A model generated the notes under the pieces. The model was not told the DNA's origin. It made no database searches and worked only from the letters and a program-made list of their open reading frames with translations. Below are positions 9,758 to 18,642 of a DNA stretch of 64,000 bases, piece by piece (the stretch's first letter is position 1; each line of letters starts with the position of its first letter). Origin of the DNA: Actinotalea solisilvae (GTDB lineage Bacteria > Actinomycetota > Actinomycetes > Actinomycetales > Cellulomonadaceae); contig NZ_JADDKQ010000010.1 in assembly GCF_016464425.1 (NCBI RefSeq), positions 209,205 through 273,204 on the forward strand, read 5' to 3'. A program made the position numbers and the translations under genes.

Positions 9758-11892
9758 CAGCCGCGCAGGGCCGCCACGAGCGACCTCAGCCGCGGGTTGT
9801 CGAACAGGTCGTCGACCATGACGAGCCGCTGCGCCGAGTCCGCCAGCGGGACCCGCCAGTTCGGGTACTCCTGGTCCGTGCCCGGCTGGTTCTGCGCACG
9901 CCGCTCGCCGACGGCGTCGGCGAGCGACACCCCGACGAGGACGGCCGGGGAGGCCATGACGAGCCGGTGCAGCGCCTCGACGAGCTGGCGCTCGGACGCG
10001 TCCGGGCCGACGAGCCCGCGCTGTGCCACGACGCCGAGCATCTGGTCGCGCTCGACGCGTGCCGCCTGCCGGACGACCTCGACCGGCTCGCTGAGCAGCC
10101 CGAGGCGGTCGCGCAGGTCCACGTGCTCGAGCGCGAGGTAGCCCGCGGTGGGCGGGAGGTCGTGCGTGGTCACCGTCGCGAGCGCGAGCGTCCGGTAGTG
10201 CTCGGGCGGCATCGGCGCGTCGTGCTCGCGCTCGAACCACAGGACCGACGTGCCCAGCACGCCGCGCTCCGTGAGGTAGTCGCGGACCCACGGCTCGAAG
10301 ACGCCGAGGTCCTCGCCGATGACGACCGCGCCGGCCCGGTGCGCCTCGAGGCACAGGATGCCGATGAGGGCCTCGTGGTCGTACCGGACGTAGGCGCCGT
10401 CCTGCGCGCCCTGTCCCTGCGGGATCCACCACAGGCGGAACAGCCCGATGACGTGGTCGATGCGGATCGCGCCCGCGTGCCGCAGCACCGTGCGGAGCAT
10501 GTCGCGGTACGGCGCGTAGGCGGCGCGCGCGAGCGCGTCGGGGCGCCACGGCGGCTGCGACCAGTCCTGGCCCTGCTGGTTGTACATGTCCGGCGGCGCG
10601 CCGACCGAGACCCCCTGCGCCAGGACGTCCCGCATCGACCACGCGTCCGCGCCCTCGGGGTGCACGCCGACCGCGAGGTCGTGCATGATCCCGAGCCGCA
10701 TGCCGCCCTCGACCGCGGCGCGCTGGGCGGCCGCGAGCTGCTCGTCCGCGACCCACTGGAGCCAGCAGTAGAACGTGATGCGCTCCGCGAGCTCGGTGCG
10801 CAGGGCCTTGACCACGTCGGAGTGGCGGTCGTCGGCGCCCTCGGGCCACTCGCGGCCCGCGAAGTGCTCGCTCATCGCGCACCACAGGGCGAAGTCCTCG
10901 AGGCCCTCGCCCTGCTCGCGACGGAACGCGGCGAACGCGAGCTCGCGCGCGGTCGAGCGCGGCGCGGCGAACACGACGTCGAGTGCGACGCGCTTGGCCT
11001 CCCACGCCGTGTCGCGGTCGATCGGGCCCGGCTCGGTGCTCAGCGGGCGAGCCTCCTCGGCCTGCCACTCGATCAGCGAGCGCTCGGCGACGGGCAGGTA
11101 CGCCGTCTCGGGGATGTCCTCCACGCGCAGGTAGAGCGGGTTGACGAAGCGCCGGCTGGTCGGCAGGTAGGGCGAGGGCGACAGCGGCGCCACGGGCTCG
11201 GCCGCGTGCAGGGGGTTGATGAGCAGGAAGTCGGCGCCCGAACGGTGGGCGGACATCCACGCGATCTCGCGCAGGTCGGCGAGGTCGCCCACGCCCCACG
11301 AGCGCTCGGAGCGCACAGAGTAGAGCTGCGCCATGAACCCCCACGCGCGACGCTCGGCCAGCCCGTGGGGCAGCTCGAGGCGCTCGGGCGTGACCACCAC
11401 CGTCGCGCGCGACGTCGTGCCGCCGCTCTGCGCGACGAGGGTGTGCCAGCCGAGCGGCAGGTCCGCCGGGACCTCGACGGTCGCGCGGCCCACCACGCGG
11501 CCGTCCACGGTGCGCGGCGGGACGTAGTGGTCGACCTGGGCGACGGCGCGGCGCCCGCCCCCGGCCTCGGGGTCCAGCTCGAGCCAGGTCTCGACGGTGT
11601 CGCCGTCCCGGACGTGCACGGGGACCCGACGCGTGGTGCCCCGCCGCAGGACGACGGCCGGCGGCAGCGGCCGGCGCCACTCGTCGTCCTCGGCGTGCTC
11701 GAGGGCGAGGGCGGCGCGCTCGGGCGTCGAGGCGTCGACGCCCAGGGCGGCGAGCACGGCGACGAGGGTCGCCTCGCTCACCGTCCGCTTCTCGCCGCCG
11801 AACCCCCAGAAGTCGGGGACGACGCCGAACCGCTCGGCGAGCGCGAGCAGCGGTGCGGGCAGGTCCCCGGTCGGGTGGTCGGCGTGCGGCAC
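9757..11892 (-). CDS. malQ: 4-alpha-glucanotransferase (amylomaltase)
   Basis: About 711 residues, the long MalQ form with an N-terminal ~170-residue extension (DFWGFGGEKRTVSEATLVAVL at its start). The GH77 catalytic blocks are IRIDHVIGLFRLWW (nucleophile Asp), VIGEDLGVF (acid/base Glu) and TTHDLPPTAGYL (transition-state Asp). It transfers 4-alpha-glucan segments between maltodextrins in the cytosol. The open frame extends far upstream, but homology begins near GTG 11892. The secreted amylase earlier in the window suits a shared starch pathway. Coupled to the downstream P-loop gene. Confidence 0.92.
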   Translation of the reverse strand: MPHADHPTGDLPAPLLALAERFGVVPDFWGFGGEKRTVSEATLVAVLAALGVDASTPERAALALEHAEDDEWRRPLPPAVVLRRGTTRRVPVHVRDGDTVETWLELDPEAGGGRRAVAQVDHYVPPRTVDGRVVGRATVEVPADLPLGWHTLVAQSGGTTSRATVVVTPERLELPHGLAERRAWGFMAQLYSVRSERSWGVGDLADLREIAWMSAHRSGADFLLINPLHAAEPVAPLSPSPYLPTSRRFVNPLYLRVEDIPETAYLPVAERSLIEWQAEEARPLSTEPGPIDRDTAWEAKRVALDVVFAAPRSTARELAFAAFRREQGEGLEDFALWCAMSEHFAGREWPEGADDRHSDVVKALRTELAERITFYCWLQWVADEQLAAAQRAAVEGGMRLGIMHDLAVGVHPEGADAWSMRDVLAQGVSVGAPPDMYNQQGQDWSQPPWRPDALARAAYAPYRDMLRTVLRHAGAIRIDHVIGLFRLWWIPQGQGAQDGAYVRYDHEALIGILCLEAHRAGAVVIGEDLGVFEPWVRDYLTERGVLGTSVLWFEREHDAPMPPEHYRTLALATVTTHDLPPTAGYLALEHVDLRDRLGLLSEPVEVVRQAARVERDQMLGVVAQRGLVGPDASERQLVEALHRLVMASPAVLVGVSLADAVGERRAQNQPGTDQEYPNWRVPLADSAQRLVMVDDLFDNPRLRSLVAALRG

Positions 11893-11992
11893 GGGTTCGA
11901 TCCTGCCAGAGCACGCGGCGCCCGCACCCCGCGCGCGCCGAGCGGGGTGCGGCCGGTCGTGGGCCCGGCGCGAGCGGGGCGGCACCGCGCCG

Positions 11993-11998
11993 TAGCCT
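11993..11998 (+). promoter_or_regulatory. -10 box TAGCCT of the S9 peptidase gene (leaderless type)
   Basis: TAGCCT ends 6 nt before the ATG, with no Shine-Dalgarno sequence, so transcription would start at or next to the start codon. Confidence 0.5.
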
Positions 11999-12004
11999 GC
12001 GGGG

Positions 12005-14257
12005 ATGACCTCGGCCCCCCCTCCCCTCACGTACCCGTCCGCGCCGCGCACCGACCTCGTCGAGGACGTCGCCGGACGCCCGGTGCGCGACCCGTACCGC
12101 TGGCTCGAGGACGCGGGCTCGCCCGCCACGACCGCCTGGTCGCGCGCGCAGGACGAGCTCCTCGAGGCCTGGTGGGGCCCGGGCGGCGCGGCCGCGGCGC
12201 CGGACGTCGCCCGGTGGCGCGCGCGCCTCGCCGAGCTCCTCGCGACGGGCTCGGTCGGCACGCCCGTGTGGCGCGGCGACCGGTGGTTCGAGTCACGCCG
12301 CGCGGGCGACGCCGAGCACGCGGTCGTCGACCTCGTCGCGGCCGACGGCACGCGGCGCACGCTCGTGGACCCGCTCGCGCTCGACCCCGCGGGCACGACG
12401 ACGCTCGACGCGTGGCAGCCGAGCGTCGAGGGCGACCTGCTCGCGTACCAGGTGTCGTCCGGCGGGACGGAGGAGAGCGTGCTGCGCGTGATCGACGTCG
12501 CCACGGGCGCGCTCGTCGACGGCCCGGTCGACCGCGCCCGGTACTCGCCCGTCGCGTGGCTGCCGGGCGGTCGCGCGTTCGTCTACGTCCGCCGCCTCGC
12601 GCCCGAGCTCGTGCCCGCGGGCGAGGAGCAGTACCACCGGCGCGTGTGGCTGCACCGCATCGGCACGGACCCCGCCGACGACGTCGAGCTGTTCGGCGCC
12701 GGCCTCGACCGCACCACCTACTACGGCGTCACGGTGACCCGCGACGGCCGCTGGCTCGTGGTCTCGGCCTCGGCCGGGACCGCGCCGCGCACCGACGTCT
12801 GGATCGCGGACCTCGCGGCGAGCCCGGTCGAGGCGCCCGACCTGCGCCCGGTCGTCGTCGGGCTCGACGCGGAGACCGCGGCCTGGGTGGGCCGCGACGG
12901 TCGGCTCTACCTGCACACCGACCTCGACGCGCCGCGCGGGCGGCTCGCCGTCACGGACCCCGAGCGCCCGGGCGTGGAGCACTGGCGCACCCTCCTGCCC
13001 GAGGACGACGAGGCCGTGCTGCGGGCCGTCGTCCTGCTCGACGAGGGGGACGGCGCCGCGACTGACGACCCGCGCCGCCCCACCGAGCTCGTCGCGCTCC
13101 GGACCCGGCACGCGGTGAGCGAGCTCACGGTGCACGACCCGGCCGACGGCGCGCCGCTGCCCGGCGCGCGCGGCCGCATCGCGCTCCCCGGCGCCGGCAC
13201 GGTGACCGGGCTCGCGCGCCGGCCGACGGGCGGGCGCGAGCTCTGGTTCGGCTGGACGGCGACGACGTCGCCGGCCGCGATCCGGCGCTGGGACGCGCGC
13301 ACGGGCGGTACCGACCTCTGGGCCGCGCCGCCCGGCGCCCTGCCGGACCTGCCCGACGTCCGCACCACGCAGCTCACCGTGGCGAGCGCCGACGGCACGC
13401 CCGTGCGCGCGCTCGCGACCGTGCGCGCCGACCTCCTGGCCGACGACGGGACGCCGCGCGCGCCGCTGCCCACCGTCCTCTACGGCTACGGCGGCTTCCA
13501 GGTCTCGCTGGACCCCGCCTACTCGGCGACCGCGCTCGCGTGGGTCGAGGCCGGGGGCGCGTACGTCGTCGCGAACCTGCGCGGCGGCGGCGAGGAGGGC
13601 GAGGAGTGGCACCGCGCGGGCATGCGCGAGCACAAGCAGCACGTGTTCGACGACGCCCACGCCGTCGCCGAGCACCTCGTGGCGTCCGGCTGGACGGCGT
13701 CCGACCGGCTCGCGGTGTGGGGCGGCTCGAACGGCGGCCTGCTCGTCGGCGCGGTCGTCACGCAGCGCCCCGACCTCGTCGCGGCCGCGGTGTGCAGCGC
13801 CCCGCTGCTCGACATGGTGCGCTACCAGCACTTCGGCCTCGGCGTGACGTGGACCGAGGAGTACGGCGACGCGGCCGACCCGACCGAGCTCGGCTGGCTG
13901 CTCGCCTACTCGCCGTACCACCGGGCGGTCGACGCGGCGGGCGACGAGCCCGGGAGCGGGCCCGCCTCCCCCGCCGTCCTCTTCACCGTCTTCGAGGGCG
14001 ACACGCGCGTCGACCCGCTGCACGCGCGCAAGACGTGCGCGGCCCTCCAGCACGCGACGTCGGCCGACGTCGGGCGCGCGCCCGTGCTGCTGCGGCGCGA
14101 GACGGGCGTGGGGCACGGCGGCCGCTCCCTCAGCCGGACCCTCGGCCTCGCGTCCGAGCAGCTCGCGTTCGTCGCGCGGCAGACGGGCCTGCGCGACGCC
14201 GCCCGAGCGACCGCGCGTGCGGCCGCCGGTGCGGTACCGGGCAGCGCGACGAACTAG
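12005..14257 (+). CDS. S9 family serine peptidase, prolyl-oligopeptidase/oligopeptidase B type
   Basis: 750 residues: an N-terminal seven-bladed beta-propeller (~70-420) and a C-terminal alpha/beta-hydrolase domain. The catalytic triad is visible as Ser575 (GGSNGG), Asp666 (EGDTRVDP) and His704 (GVGHGG). The N-terminal DPYRWLED is the S9A signature and YGYGGF marks the start of the hydrolase domain. It cleaves short peptides after Pro or basic residues in the cytosol; specificity cannot be fixed from sequence alone. No signal peptide. Divergent from malQ. Confidence 0.93.
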   Translation: MTSAPPPLTYPSAPRTDLVEDVAGRPVRDPYRWLEDAGSPATTAWSRAQDELLEAWWGPGGAAAAPDVARWRARLAELLATGSVGTPVWRGDRWFESRRAGDAEHAVVDLVAADGTRRTLVDPLALDPAGTTTLDAWQPSVEGDLLAYQVSSGGTEESVLRVIDVATGALVDGPVDRARYSPVAWLPGGRAFVYVRRLAPELVPAGEEQYHRRVWLHRIGTDPADDVELFGAGLDRTTYYGVTVTRDGRWLVVSASAGTAPRTDVWIADLAASPVEAPDLRPVVVGLDAETAAWVGRDGRLYLHTDLDAPRGRLAVTDPERPGVEHWRTLLPEDDEAVLRAVVLLDEGDGAATDDPRRPTELVALRTRHAVSELTVHDPADGAPLPGARGRIALPGAGTVTGLARRPTGGRELWFGWTATTSPAAIRRWDARTGGTDLWAAPPGALPDLPDVRTTQLTVASADGTPVRALATVRADLLADDGTPRAPLPTVLYGYGGFQVSLDPAYSATALAWVEAGGAYVVANLRGGGEEGEEWHRAGMREHKQHVFDDAHAVAEHLVASGWTASDRLAVWGGSNGGLLVGAVVTQRPDLVAAAVCSAPLLDMVRYQHFGLGVTWTEEYGDAADPTELGWLLAYSPYHRAVDAAGDEPGSGPASPAVLFTVFEGDTRVDPLHARKTCAALQHATSADVGRAPVLLRRETGVGHGGRSLSRTLGLASEQLAFVARQTGLRDAARATARAAAGAVPGSATN

Positions 14258-14260
14258 CCT
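14255..14260 (+). promoter_or_regulatory. -10-like TAGCCT upstream of the MscS channel gene
   Basis: It overlaps the stop codon of the upstream peptidase and ends 8 nt before ATG 14269. No Shine-Dalgarno is seen, so leaderless initiation or read-through are both possible. Confidence 0.4.
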
Positions 14261-14268
14261 TGCGGTCC

Positions 14269-15297
14269 ATGCCTTCCCTGCCGTTCCTCCCCTCCCTGCC
14301 CGCGCCCGCCGCTCCGGCTGCGCCCGCCGTCCTGGCCGCCGACGTGACCGAGGCGCCCGCGCGCTGGTTCGACTGGCTGCTCGGCGCGCCGCTGCAGAGC
14401 CTCGTCGCGGTCCTGGTCGGCGTGGTCGTGCTCGCGCTGCTGCGCTGGGCCATCACGCGCGCGGTGCGGTCGGTCGTCGAGGGCGGCGCCCGCGTGCGCC
14501 GCGGCGCCCGGCGCCTGCTCATGAGCACGCGCGTGGGGGCCGCCGTCGCCGAGTCCAGCGCGCTGACGGTGGCCCGGCGCGTCCAGCGCGCGGAGACGAT
14601 GGGCTCGGTGCTGCGCTCGTCGGCCGCGTTCGTCGTCGGCATCGGCGTGCTCACCGCGGTCGCCAACATCAACGACTGGAACCTCGGCCCCGTGATCGCG
14701 TCCGCGGGGGTGGTCGGCGTCGCGCTCGGCTTCGGCGCGCAGACGCTCGTCAAGGACTTCCTCTCGGGCATCTTCATGCTCGTCGAGGACCAGTACGGCG
14801 TCGGCGACGTCGTCGACCTGGGTGAGGCGTCCGGCACGGTCGAGGCCGTGGGCCTGCGCGTCACGCAGGTCCGCGACCTCCAGGGCACGCTCTGGTACGT
14901 GCGCAACGGCGAGGTGCTGCGCGTCGGCAACAAGACGCAGGGCTGGTCGCGCGCGATCGTCGAGGTCCGCGTCGCGCTCGACCAGGACCTCGACCACGTC
15001 GTCGGCGTGCTGCGCGCGGCCGCGACGAGCGTCGCGGCCGACGAGGCGTTCGCCCCGCTGCTCCTCGACGACCCGGAGGTGACGTCCTTCGAGGACCTCA
15101 CGGGCGAGTCCGTCATGCTCCGCACCCTGGTCAAGACGGTCCCGTCCAAGCAGTGGGAGGTGCAGCGCGAGCTGCGGTCGCGCATCCAGTCCTCGCTCGC
15201 GGCCGAGGGCGTGCCGCTCGCGCTGCCGCGCCGCGAGGTCCTCGTCGAGCGCGAGGTCCCGCGCGCCCCCGCTCAGGACCAGAGCAGCACGGGCTGA
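14269..15297 (+). CDS. Small-conductance mechanosensitive channel, MscS family
   Basis: 342 residues. TM segments lie at ~38-62 (LQSLVAVLVGVVVLALL), ~115-135 (SSAAFVVGIGVLTAVANI) and the pore-lining TM3 at ~145-180 (VIASAGVVGVALGFGAQTLVKDFLSGIFML). TM3 carries the Gly/Ala packing pattern and the GFGAQ-VKDF signature of MscS. The beta domain follows (EDQYGVGDVVDLGEASGTVE). It acts as a tension-gated osmotic safety valve in the plasma membrane. Its last 25 nt overlap the convergent EIIA gene tail to tail. Confidence 0.92.
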   Translation: MPSLPFLPSLPAPAAPAAPAVLAADVTEAPARWFDWLLGAPLQSLVAVLVGVVVLALLRWAITRAVRSVVEGGARVRRGARRLLMSTRVGAAVAESSALTVARRVQRAETMGSVLRSSAAFVVGIGVLTAVANINDWNLGPVIASAGVVGVALGFGAQTLVKDFLSGIFMLVEDQYGVGDVVDLGEASGTVEAVGLRVTQVRDLQGTLWYVRNGEVLRVGNKTQGWSRAIVEVRVALDQDLDHVVGVLRAAATSVAADEAFAPLLLDDPEVTSFEDLTGESVMLRTLVKTVPSKQWEVQRELRSRIQSSLAAEGVPLALPRREVLVEREVPRAPAQDQSSTG

Positions 15298-15794
15298 CCC
15301 TCGACGACGGCGTCGCCCGCCTCGACGAGGAGCACGACGTCCTCGGGCTGCGCCTGGAGCGCGACGAGCGGGCACAGGGTCGACCGGCCGCCGCCGCGCA
15401 CGTCGGCGGGCGACCACGCGAGGACGGGCTGCCCGCGCTCGACGCGGTCGCCGTCGGCCGTGGCCACGTCGAAGCCCTGCCCCTCCAGCTGGGACGTGTC
15501 GAGACCCAGGTGCACGAGGACCGAACGGTCGTGGTCCGCCTGGATCATCAGCGCGTGGGGGTAGACGCCGCTCACCCGGCCGGGGCAGGGCGCCACGACG
15601 ACGACGCGGGCGACGACCGGGAGCCCGCTGCCCGCGGGAGCCGCGGGAGCCGCGGGCTCGTCGGGCAGGATCGCGAGCCCGGGGCCGACGACGGCGCCCG
15701 AGTAGACGGGGTCCGGGACGTCCGCGAGGTCGACGACGGTGCCGGCCATCGGGGCGACGACCTGCAGCGTCGAGCGGTCCAGCCGATCCCTCAT
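15273..15794 (-). CDS. PTS EIIA component, glucose family (EIIA-1)
   Basis: 173 residues, a stand-alone Crr-type EIIA. It carries phosphate from HPr to EIIB. Both active-site histidines are present and 15 residues apart, as in E. coli EIIA-Glc: His80 (YPHALMI) and His95 (VLVHLGLDT). An Ala/Pro-rich insertion (~46-58) sits in a surface loop. It is last in a minus-strand set of regulator, two EIIB, EIIA-2, HAD and EIIA-1, and so may be co-transcribed with them. A second EIIA lies ~700 nt upstream, so this is a diverged paralogue rather than a unique copy. Confidence 0.92.
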   Translation of the reverse strand: MRDRLDRSTLQVVAPMAGTVVDLADVPDPVYSGAVVGPGLAILPDEPAAPAAPAGSGLPVVARVVVVAPCPGRVSGVYPHALMIQADHDRSVLVHLGLDTSQLEGQGFDVATADGDRVERGQPVLAWSPADVRGGGRSTLCPLVALQAQPEDVVLLVEAGDAVVEGQPVLLWS

Positions 15795-15819
15795 GCGTCC
15801 CCCCCGGGTCCGCCCCAGC

Positions 15820-16524
15820 CTAGCCGCGGGCTGCGCGCCGCACGGCCCGCGCGAGCACGGTGAGGTCCGCGAGGTGCACGTCGGCGTCCGCGAGCCCCGC
15901 GGCGGTGACGCTCGTCGTCATGCCGACGACGAACCCGACCCCGGCGGCGCGCGCCGACGCGACGCCGGCGACGGCGTCCTCGGCCGCGACCAGCGCCGTC
16001 GGGTCCAGCCCCAGCAGCGCCGCGCCGCGCCGGTACGGCTCGGGGTGCGGCTTGCCCTCCGTGCAGTCCTCCCACGTCACGGCCGGCGGCCGCGGGGCCG
16101 CGAGCGTCGCGAGCGCGCCGTCGGCCCACTCGAGGTGCGCCGAGGTCACGACCGCGACGGGGAGCCCGAGCTCGTCGCACGCGGCGAGGGTCTCGGCAGC
16201 GCCCGGGACCGGGAGGGGGCGCTGCGTGCCGCGCCGCAGCTCGTCCACGACGGCCGCGGTGAGCGCGACCGGGTCCTCGCCCCGCCACGGCCCGTCGAGC
16301 ACGGGGAACACCTCCGTCGCGCGCCGCCCCATGAACTCGCGCACGACGGCGTCAGGCACGTCCCAGCCGCGCGCCGCGAAGTAGCGCGCGAACGCCGCCC
16401 GGTGGACGGGCTCGCTGTCGACGAGGGTGCCGTCGAGGTCGAGGAGGAGCCCGGCCCCCGGGCGGGCGAGCCGCTCGGCGAGCGCGTCCTCGACGGCCTG
16501 CTCGGACGCGGGCGTCAGTCCCAC
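15820..16524 (-). CDS. HAD-superfamily phosphatase (beta-phosphoglucomutase-like)
   Basis: 234 residues. Motif I LLLDLDGTLVDSE (~27-39) has both catalytic Asp residues. The cap domain is helical, motif II is VVTS, motif III is the Lys in EGKPHPEPY, and motif IV is EDAVAGV. It fits the subfamily IA group that includes sugar-phosphate phosphatases and beta-phosphoglucomutase. It overlaps the end of EIIA-2 by 10 nt and is followed by EIIA-1, so it sits inside the PTS gene set. That suggests action on a sugar phosphate, possibly to relieve sugar-phosphate stress (inference). Confidence 0.9.
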   Translation of the reverse strand: MGLTPASEQAVEDALAERLARPGAGLLLDLDGTLVDSEPVHRAAFARYFAARGWDVPDAVVREFMGRRATEVFPVLDGPWRGEDPVALTAAVVDELRRGTQRPLPVPGAAETLAACDELGLPVAVVTSAHLEWADGALATLAAPRPPAVTWEDCTEGKPHPEPYRRGAALLGLDPTALVAAEDAVAGVASARAAGVGFVVGMTTSVTAAGLADADVHLADLTVLARAVRRAARG

Positions 16525-16982
16525 TCGAGGAACGGGGTGCCCACGGTCACGCGCTCACCCGGCTCGACGAGACCGCGGACCGCGGAGGTCTCCCCCTGGA
16601 CCGCCACGACGGGCACGACCGGCGAGCGTCCCCCGGCCGCGACGGCCGCCGGGTCCCAGCTGACCACGCGGTCCCCGGTGCGCACCTGCGCGCCCTCGGC
16701 GACGTGGAGCGTGAACCCCTCGCCGGCGAGCTGCACGGTGTCGAGCCCGAGGTGCACGAGGACGGCGCGGTGCTCGTCGAGCTGCACGACGAAGGCGTGC
16801 GGGTGCAGCTTGACGATGGTCCCGTCCGCGGGCGCGACGGCGTCCGCGGGGCCGCCGTCGTCGCCCTGCGCGGGGTCGACCGCGAGTCCCGGGCCCACGA
16901 TGGCGTTCGCGAACACCGGGTCCGGCACCTCGGCCATCGCCATGACGGTCCCGGCGACGGGCGCCACGAGCGTCAGCGGCAT
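16515..16982 (-). CDS. PTS EIIA component, glucose family (EIIA-2)
   Basis: 155 residues. Active-site histidines are His62 (LHPHAFVV) and His77 (VLVHLGLDT), with the canonical 15-residue spacing. It opens directly with the core fold (PLTLVAPVAGTV). It is closer to typical Crr than EIIA-1 in lacking a long N-terminus. The ATG overlaps the EIIB-1 stop (TGATG), so the two proteins are translationally coupled and probably work as one phosphorelay. Confidence 0.93.
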   Translation of the reverse strand: MPLTLVAPVAGTVMAMAEVPDPVFANAIVGPGLAVDPAQGDDGGPADAVAPADGTIVKLHPHAFVVQLDEHRAVLVHLGLDTVQLAGEGFTLHVAEGAQVRTGDRVVSWDPAAVAAGGRSPVVPVVAVQGETSAVRGLVEPGERVTVGTPFLEWD

Positions 16983-17212
16983 CAGCGCAGGTCCTCGATG
17001 TCGGACGCGAGCGTGTCCGCCTCGGGTCCCACGACGACCTGCACGACCCGCCCCGAGCGCACGACGCCGAACGCGCCGGTCGCCTTGAGGGCGGCCTCGT
17101 CCACCAGCGACGGGTCCTCGAGCTCGACCCGCAGGCGGGTGATGCACGGCTCGAGGTCGATGATGTTCGCGTCGCCGCCCAGGGCCGCGAGGATCTGCTC
17201 AGCCTTGCTCAT
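16982..17212 (-). CDS. PTS EIIB component, glucose/GlcNAc family (EIIB-1)
   Basis: 76 residues, a free-standing EIIB domain. The phosphocysteine is Cys23 in LEPCITRLR, followed by the family ending VVQVVVGPEAD. It takes phosphate from EIIA and passes it to the sugar in EIIC. Start is ATG 17212 because GGAGGAGG lies 6-7 nt ahead; the upstream in-frame ATGs would place that Shine-Dalgarno inside the coding region. Related to EIIB-2 immediately upstream. Confidence 0.93.
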   Translation of the reverse strand: MSKAEQILAALGGDANIIDLEPCITRLRVELEDPSLVDEAALKATGAFGVVRSGRVVQVVVGPEADTLASDIEDLR

Positions 17213-17263
17213 CGGTTCCTCCTCCATCACGACGACGGCCCTGTCGCCGAACGTCCACAGTAG

Positions 17264-17506
17264 TCACATCAGGTCCTCGAGCTCGCTCGCCAGGACGTCC
17301 ACGCTCGGTCCGACGACGACCTGGACGACGCGTCCCGCGACCATGACGCCGTGCGCGCCCGCGGCCCGCAGCGCGGGCACGTCGACGCGGGCCGTGTCGC
17401 GCACCTCCGAGCGCAGCCGCGTGGTGCACGGCTCGATGTCGACGATGTTCTCGACGCCGCCCAGGGCGGCGAGGATCCGGGCGGCCCGGTCGTCGTACGT
17501 GGTCAC
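17264..17506 (-). CDS. PTS EIIB component, glucose/GlcNAc family (EIIB-2)
   Basis: 80 residues; phosphocysteine Cys27 in IEPCTTRLR. The same architecture as EIIB-1, with clear divergence outside the active site, implies an old tandem duplication. GTG 17506 is preceded by GGAGGAG and starts 4 nt after the regulator's stop codon, so the gene shares the regulator's transcript. Streptomycetes use a comparable stand-alone EIIB (NagF) with NagE. Confidence 0.92.
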   Translation of the reverse strand: MTTYDDRAARILAALGGVENIVDIEPCTTRLRSEVRDTARVDVPALRAAGAHGVMVAGRVVQVVVGPSVDVLASELEDLM

Positions 17507-17510
17507 CAGC

Positions 17511-18335
17511 TCACTCCTCCCCGCCGTCGGCACGCGCGCTGCCTGCCGTCGCCATCCGCTCCGGGGCGGCCGCCCCGGTCGGGCTCGTGCTCGTGGCCCC
17601 GCCGTCGTCACCGCGCGGCGTGAGCGCCGGCCGCGGGGCCCGCAGGGGCACCCACAGCACGTACCTGTCCGCACGGTAGCTGGACCGGGAGTAGGCGCAC
17701 GCCACGTCCCCCGCGAAGGTACGCCGCGCGAGGCGCAGGACGGCGGCGCCGGGCCGCAGCCCGAGCAGCGCGGCGTCCTGGGCGTCGACCTCGGAGGCGG
17801 CGACCGTGTCCTCGCCCCAGTCCGGGTCGAGCCCGCGCCGACGCAGCTCGCCGTAGATGCTCTCGGGCGCCCCGTCGACGAGCAGGCCGGGCACGAGCGC
17901 GGCCGGCACCCAGGACTGCTCGATCGCCATGGGCTCGCCGTCGGCGTGGCGGACGCGGTGCAGGTAGTGCACGGGCTCACCCGGGACGAGGTCGAGCGCG
18001 TCGGCGACGTCGGGCGTGGCGGGCACCTCCTCGACGGTGAGGACCGTGCTCGACGGCACCATGCCGCGGCGCCGCATCTCCTCGCCGAAGGACGCGAGGC
18101 GGACCTCCAGGTCCATCTTCGACGGCGCGACGAACGTGCCCCGGCCCTGCTCGCGCTGCAGCAGCCCCTCGACGACGAGCGCGTCGACGGCCTGGCGCAC
18201 GGTCATCCGGGACACGCCGAACCGCTCGCACAGGACGCGCTCGGATGGGATGGCGTCGCCGACGGCGAGCTCGTGGGTCACGAGCGAGCGGAGGTAGTCG
18301 CGGACCCGGACGTACTTGAGGACGGAGTGACGCAC
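17511..18335 (-). CDS. GntR/HutC-family transcriptional regulator, DasR-like
   Basis: About 274 residues from GTG 18335; an upstream ATG would add an Arg-rich tail. The N-terminal winged helix (VRDYLRSLV... AIPSERVLCERFGVSRMTVRQAVDAL, ~10-60) is GntR type. The remainder is the UTRA ligand-binding domain (YLHRVRHADGEPMAIEQSWVP ...) of the HutC subfamily, which includes DasR/NagR. DasR binds GlcN-6-P or GlcNAc-6-P and controls GlcNAc PTS genes through dre sites; a dre-like sequence lies at 18481-18496 in the divergent gap. The C-terminal ~45 residues are low-complexity and specific to this protein. Confidence 0.88.
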   Translation of the reverse strand: MRHSVLKYVRVRDYLRSLVTHELAVGDAIPSERVLCERFGVSRMTVRQAVDALVVEGLLQREQGRGTFVAPSKMDLEVRLASFGEEMRRRGMVPSSTVLTVEEVPATPDVADALDLVPGEPVHYLHRVRHADGEPMAIEQSWVPAALVPGLLVDGAPESIYGELRRRGLDPDWGEDTVAASEVDAQDAALLGLRPGAAVLRLARRTFAGDVACAYSRSSYRADRYVLWVPLRAPRPALTPRGDDGGATSTSPTGAAAPERMATAGSARADGGEE

Positions 18336-18480
18336 CGTGGCCGCACCGCCCTTCCGCTCCGTCGCGCCCTGCGCCCGTCCGGGTGCCCGGCGGCGCCCGG
18401 TGCGTCTGCGTCGGTCACGGACGTCGTGGACGTCGTGTCCCATTGACACCGGCGGCGCCATTCCACCATGGTGATGCCCA

Positions 18481-18496
18481 ACTGGTCCAGACATCT
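18481..18496. promoter_or_regulatory. dre-like operator between the GntR regulator and nagE
   Basis: ACTGGTCCAGACATCT agrees at 13 of 16 positions with the DasR site I recall as ACTGGTCTAGACCACT. It lies almost midway between the divergent starts (about 146 nt from each), so one site could control both transcription units. Consensus is from memory. Confidence 0.6.
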
Positions 18497-18642
18497 AGCA
18501 CACCCCCAGCGATGCACCAGTTCGGGCCCCGTCGATGCCGCCGCGGCCCGGGCGCCGCCGGTGTGCTGAGTGCGTGGACGCAGCCGGATCACTGACGCGC
18601 CGGTGCCCGCCGACGCACACCGACATCGAGGAGTGCTCGCGC

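Noticed and set aside
17213..17263. A separate promoter for EIIB-1 in the 51-nt gap between the two EIIB genes
   Set aside because: No -10-like hexamer at a suitable distance from ATG 17212; the strong Shine-Dalgarno fits co-transcription from upstream.
18444..18475. TTGACA at ~18444 as a -35 for nagE
   Set aside because: No credible -10 lies 16-18 bp downstream (CCATGG/CATGGT), and it would place the start far from the gene.
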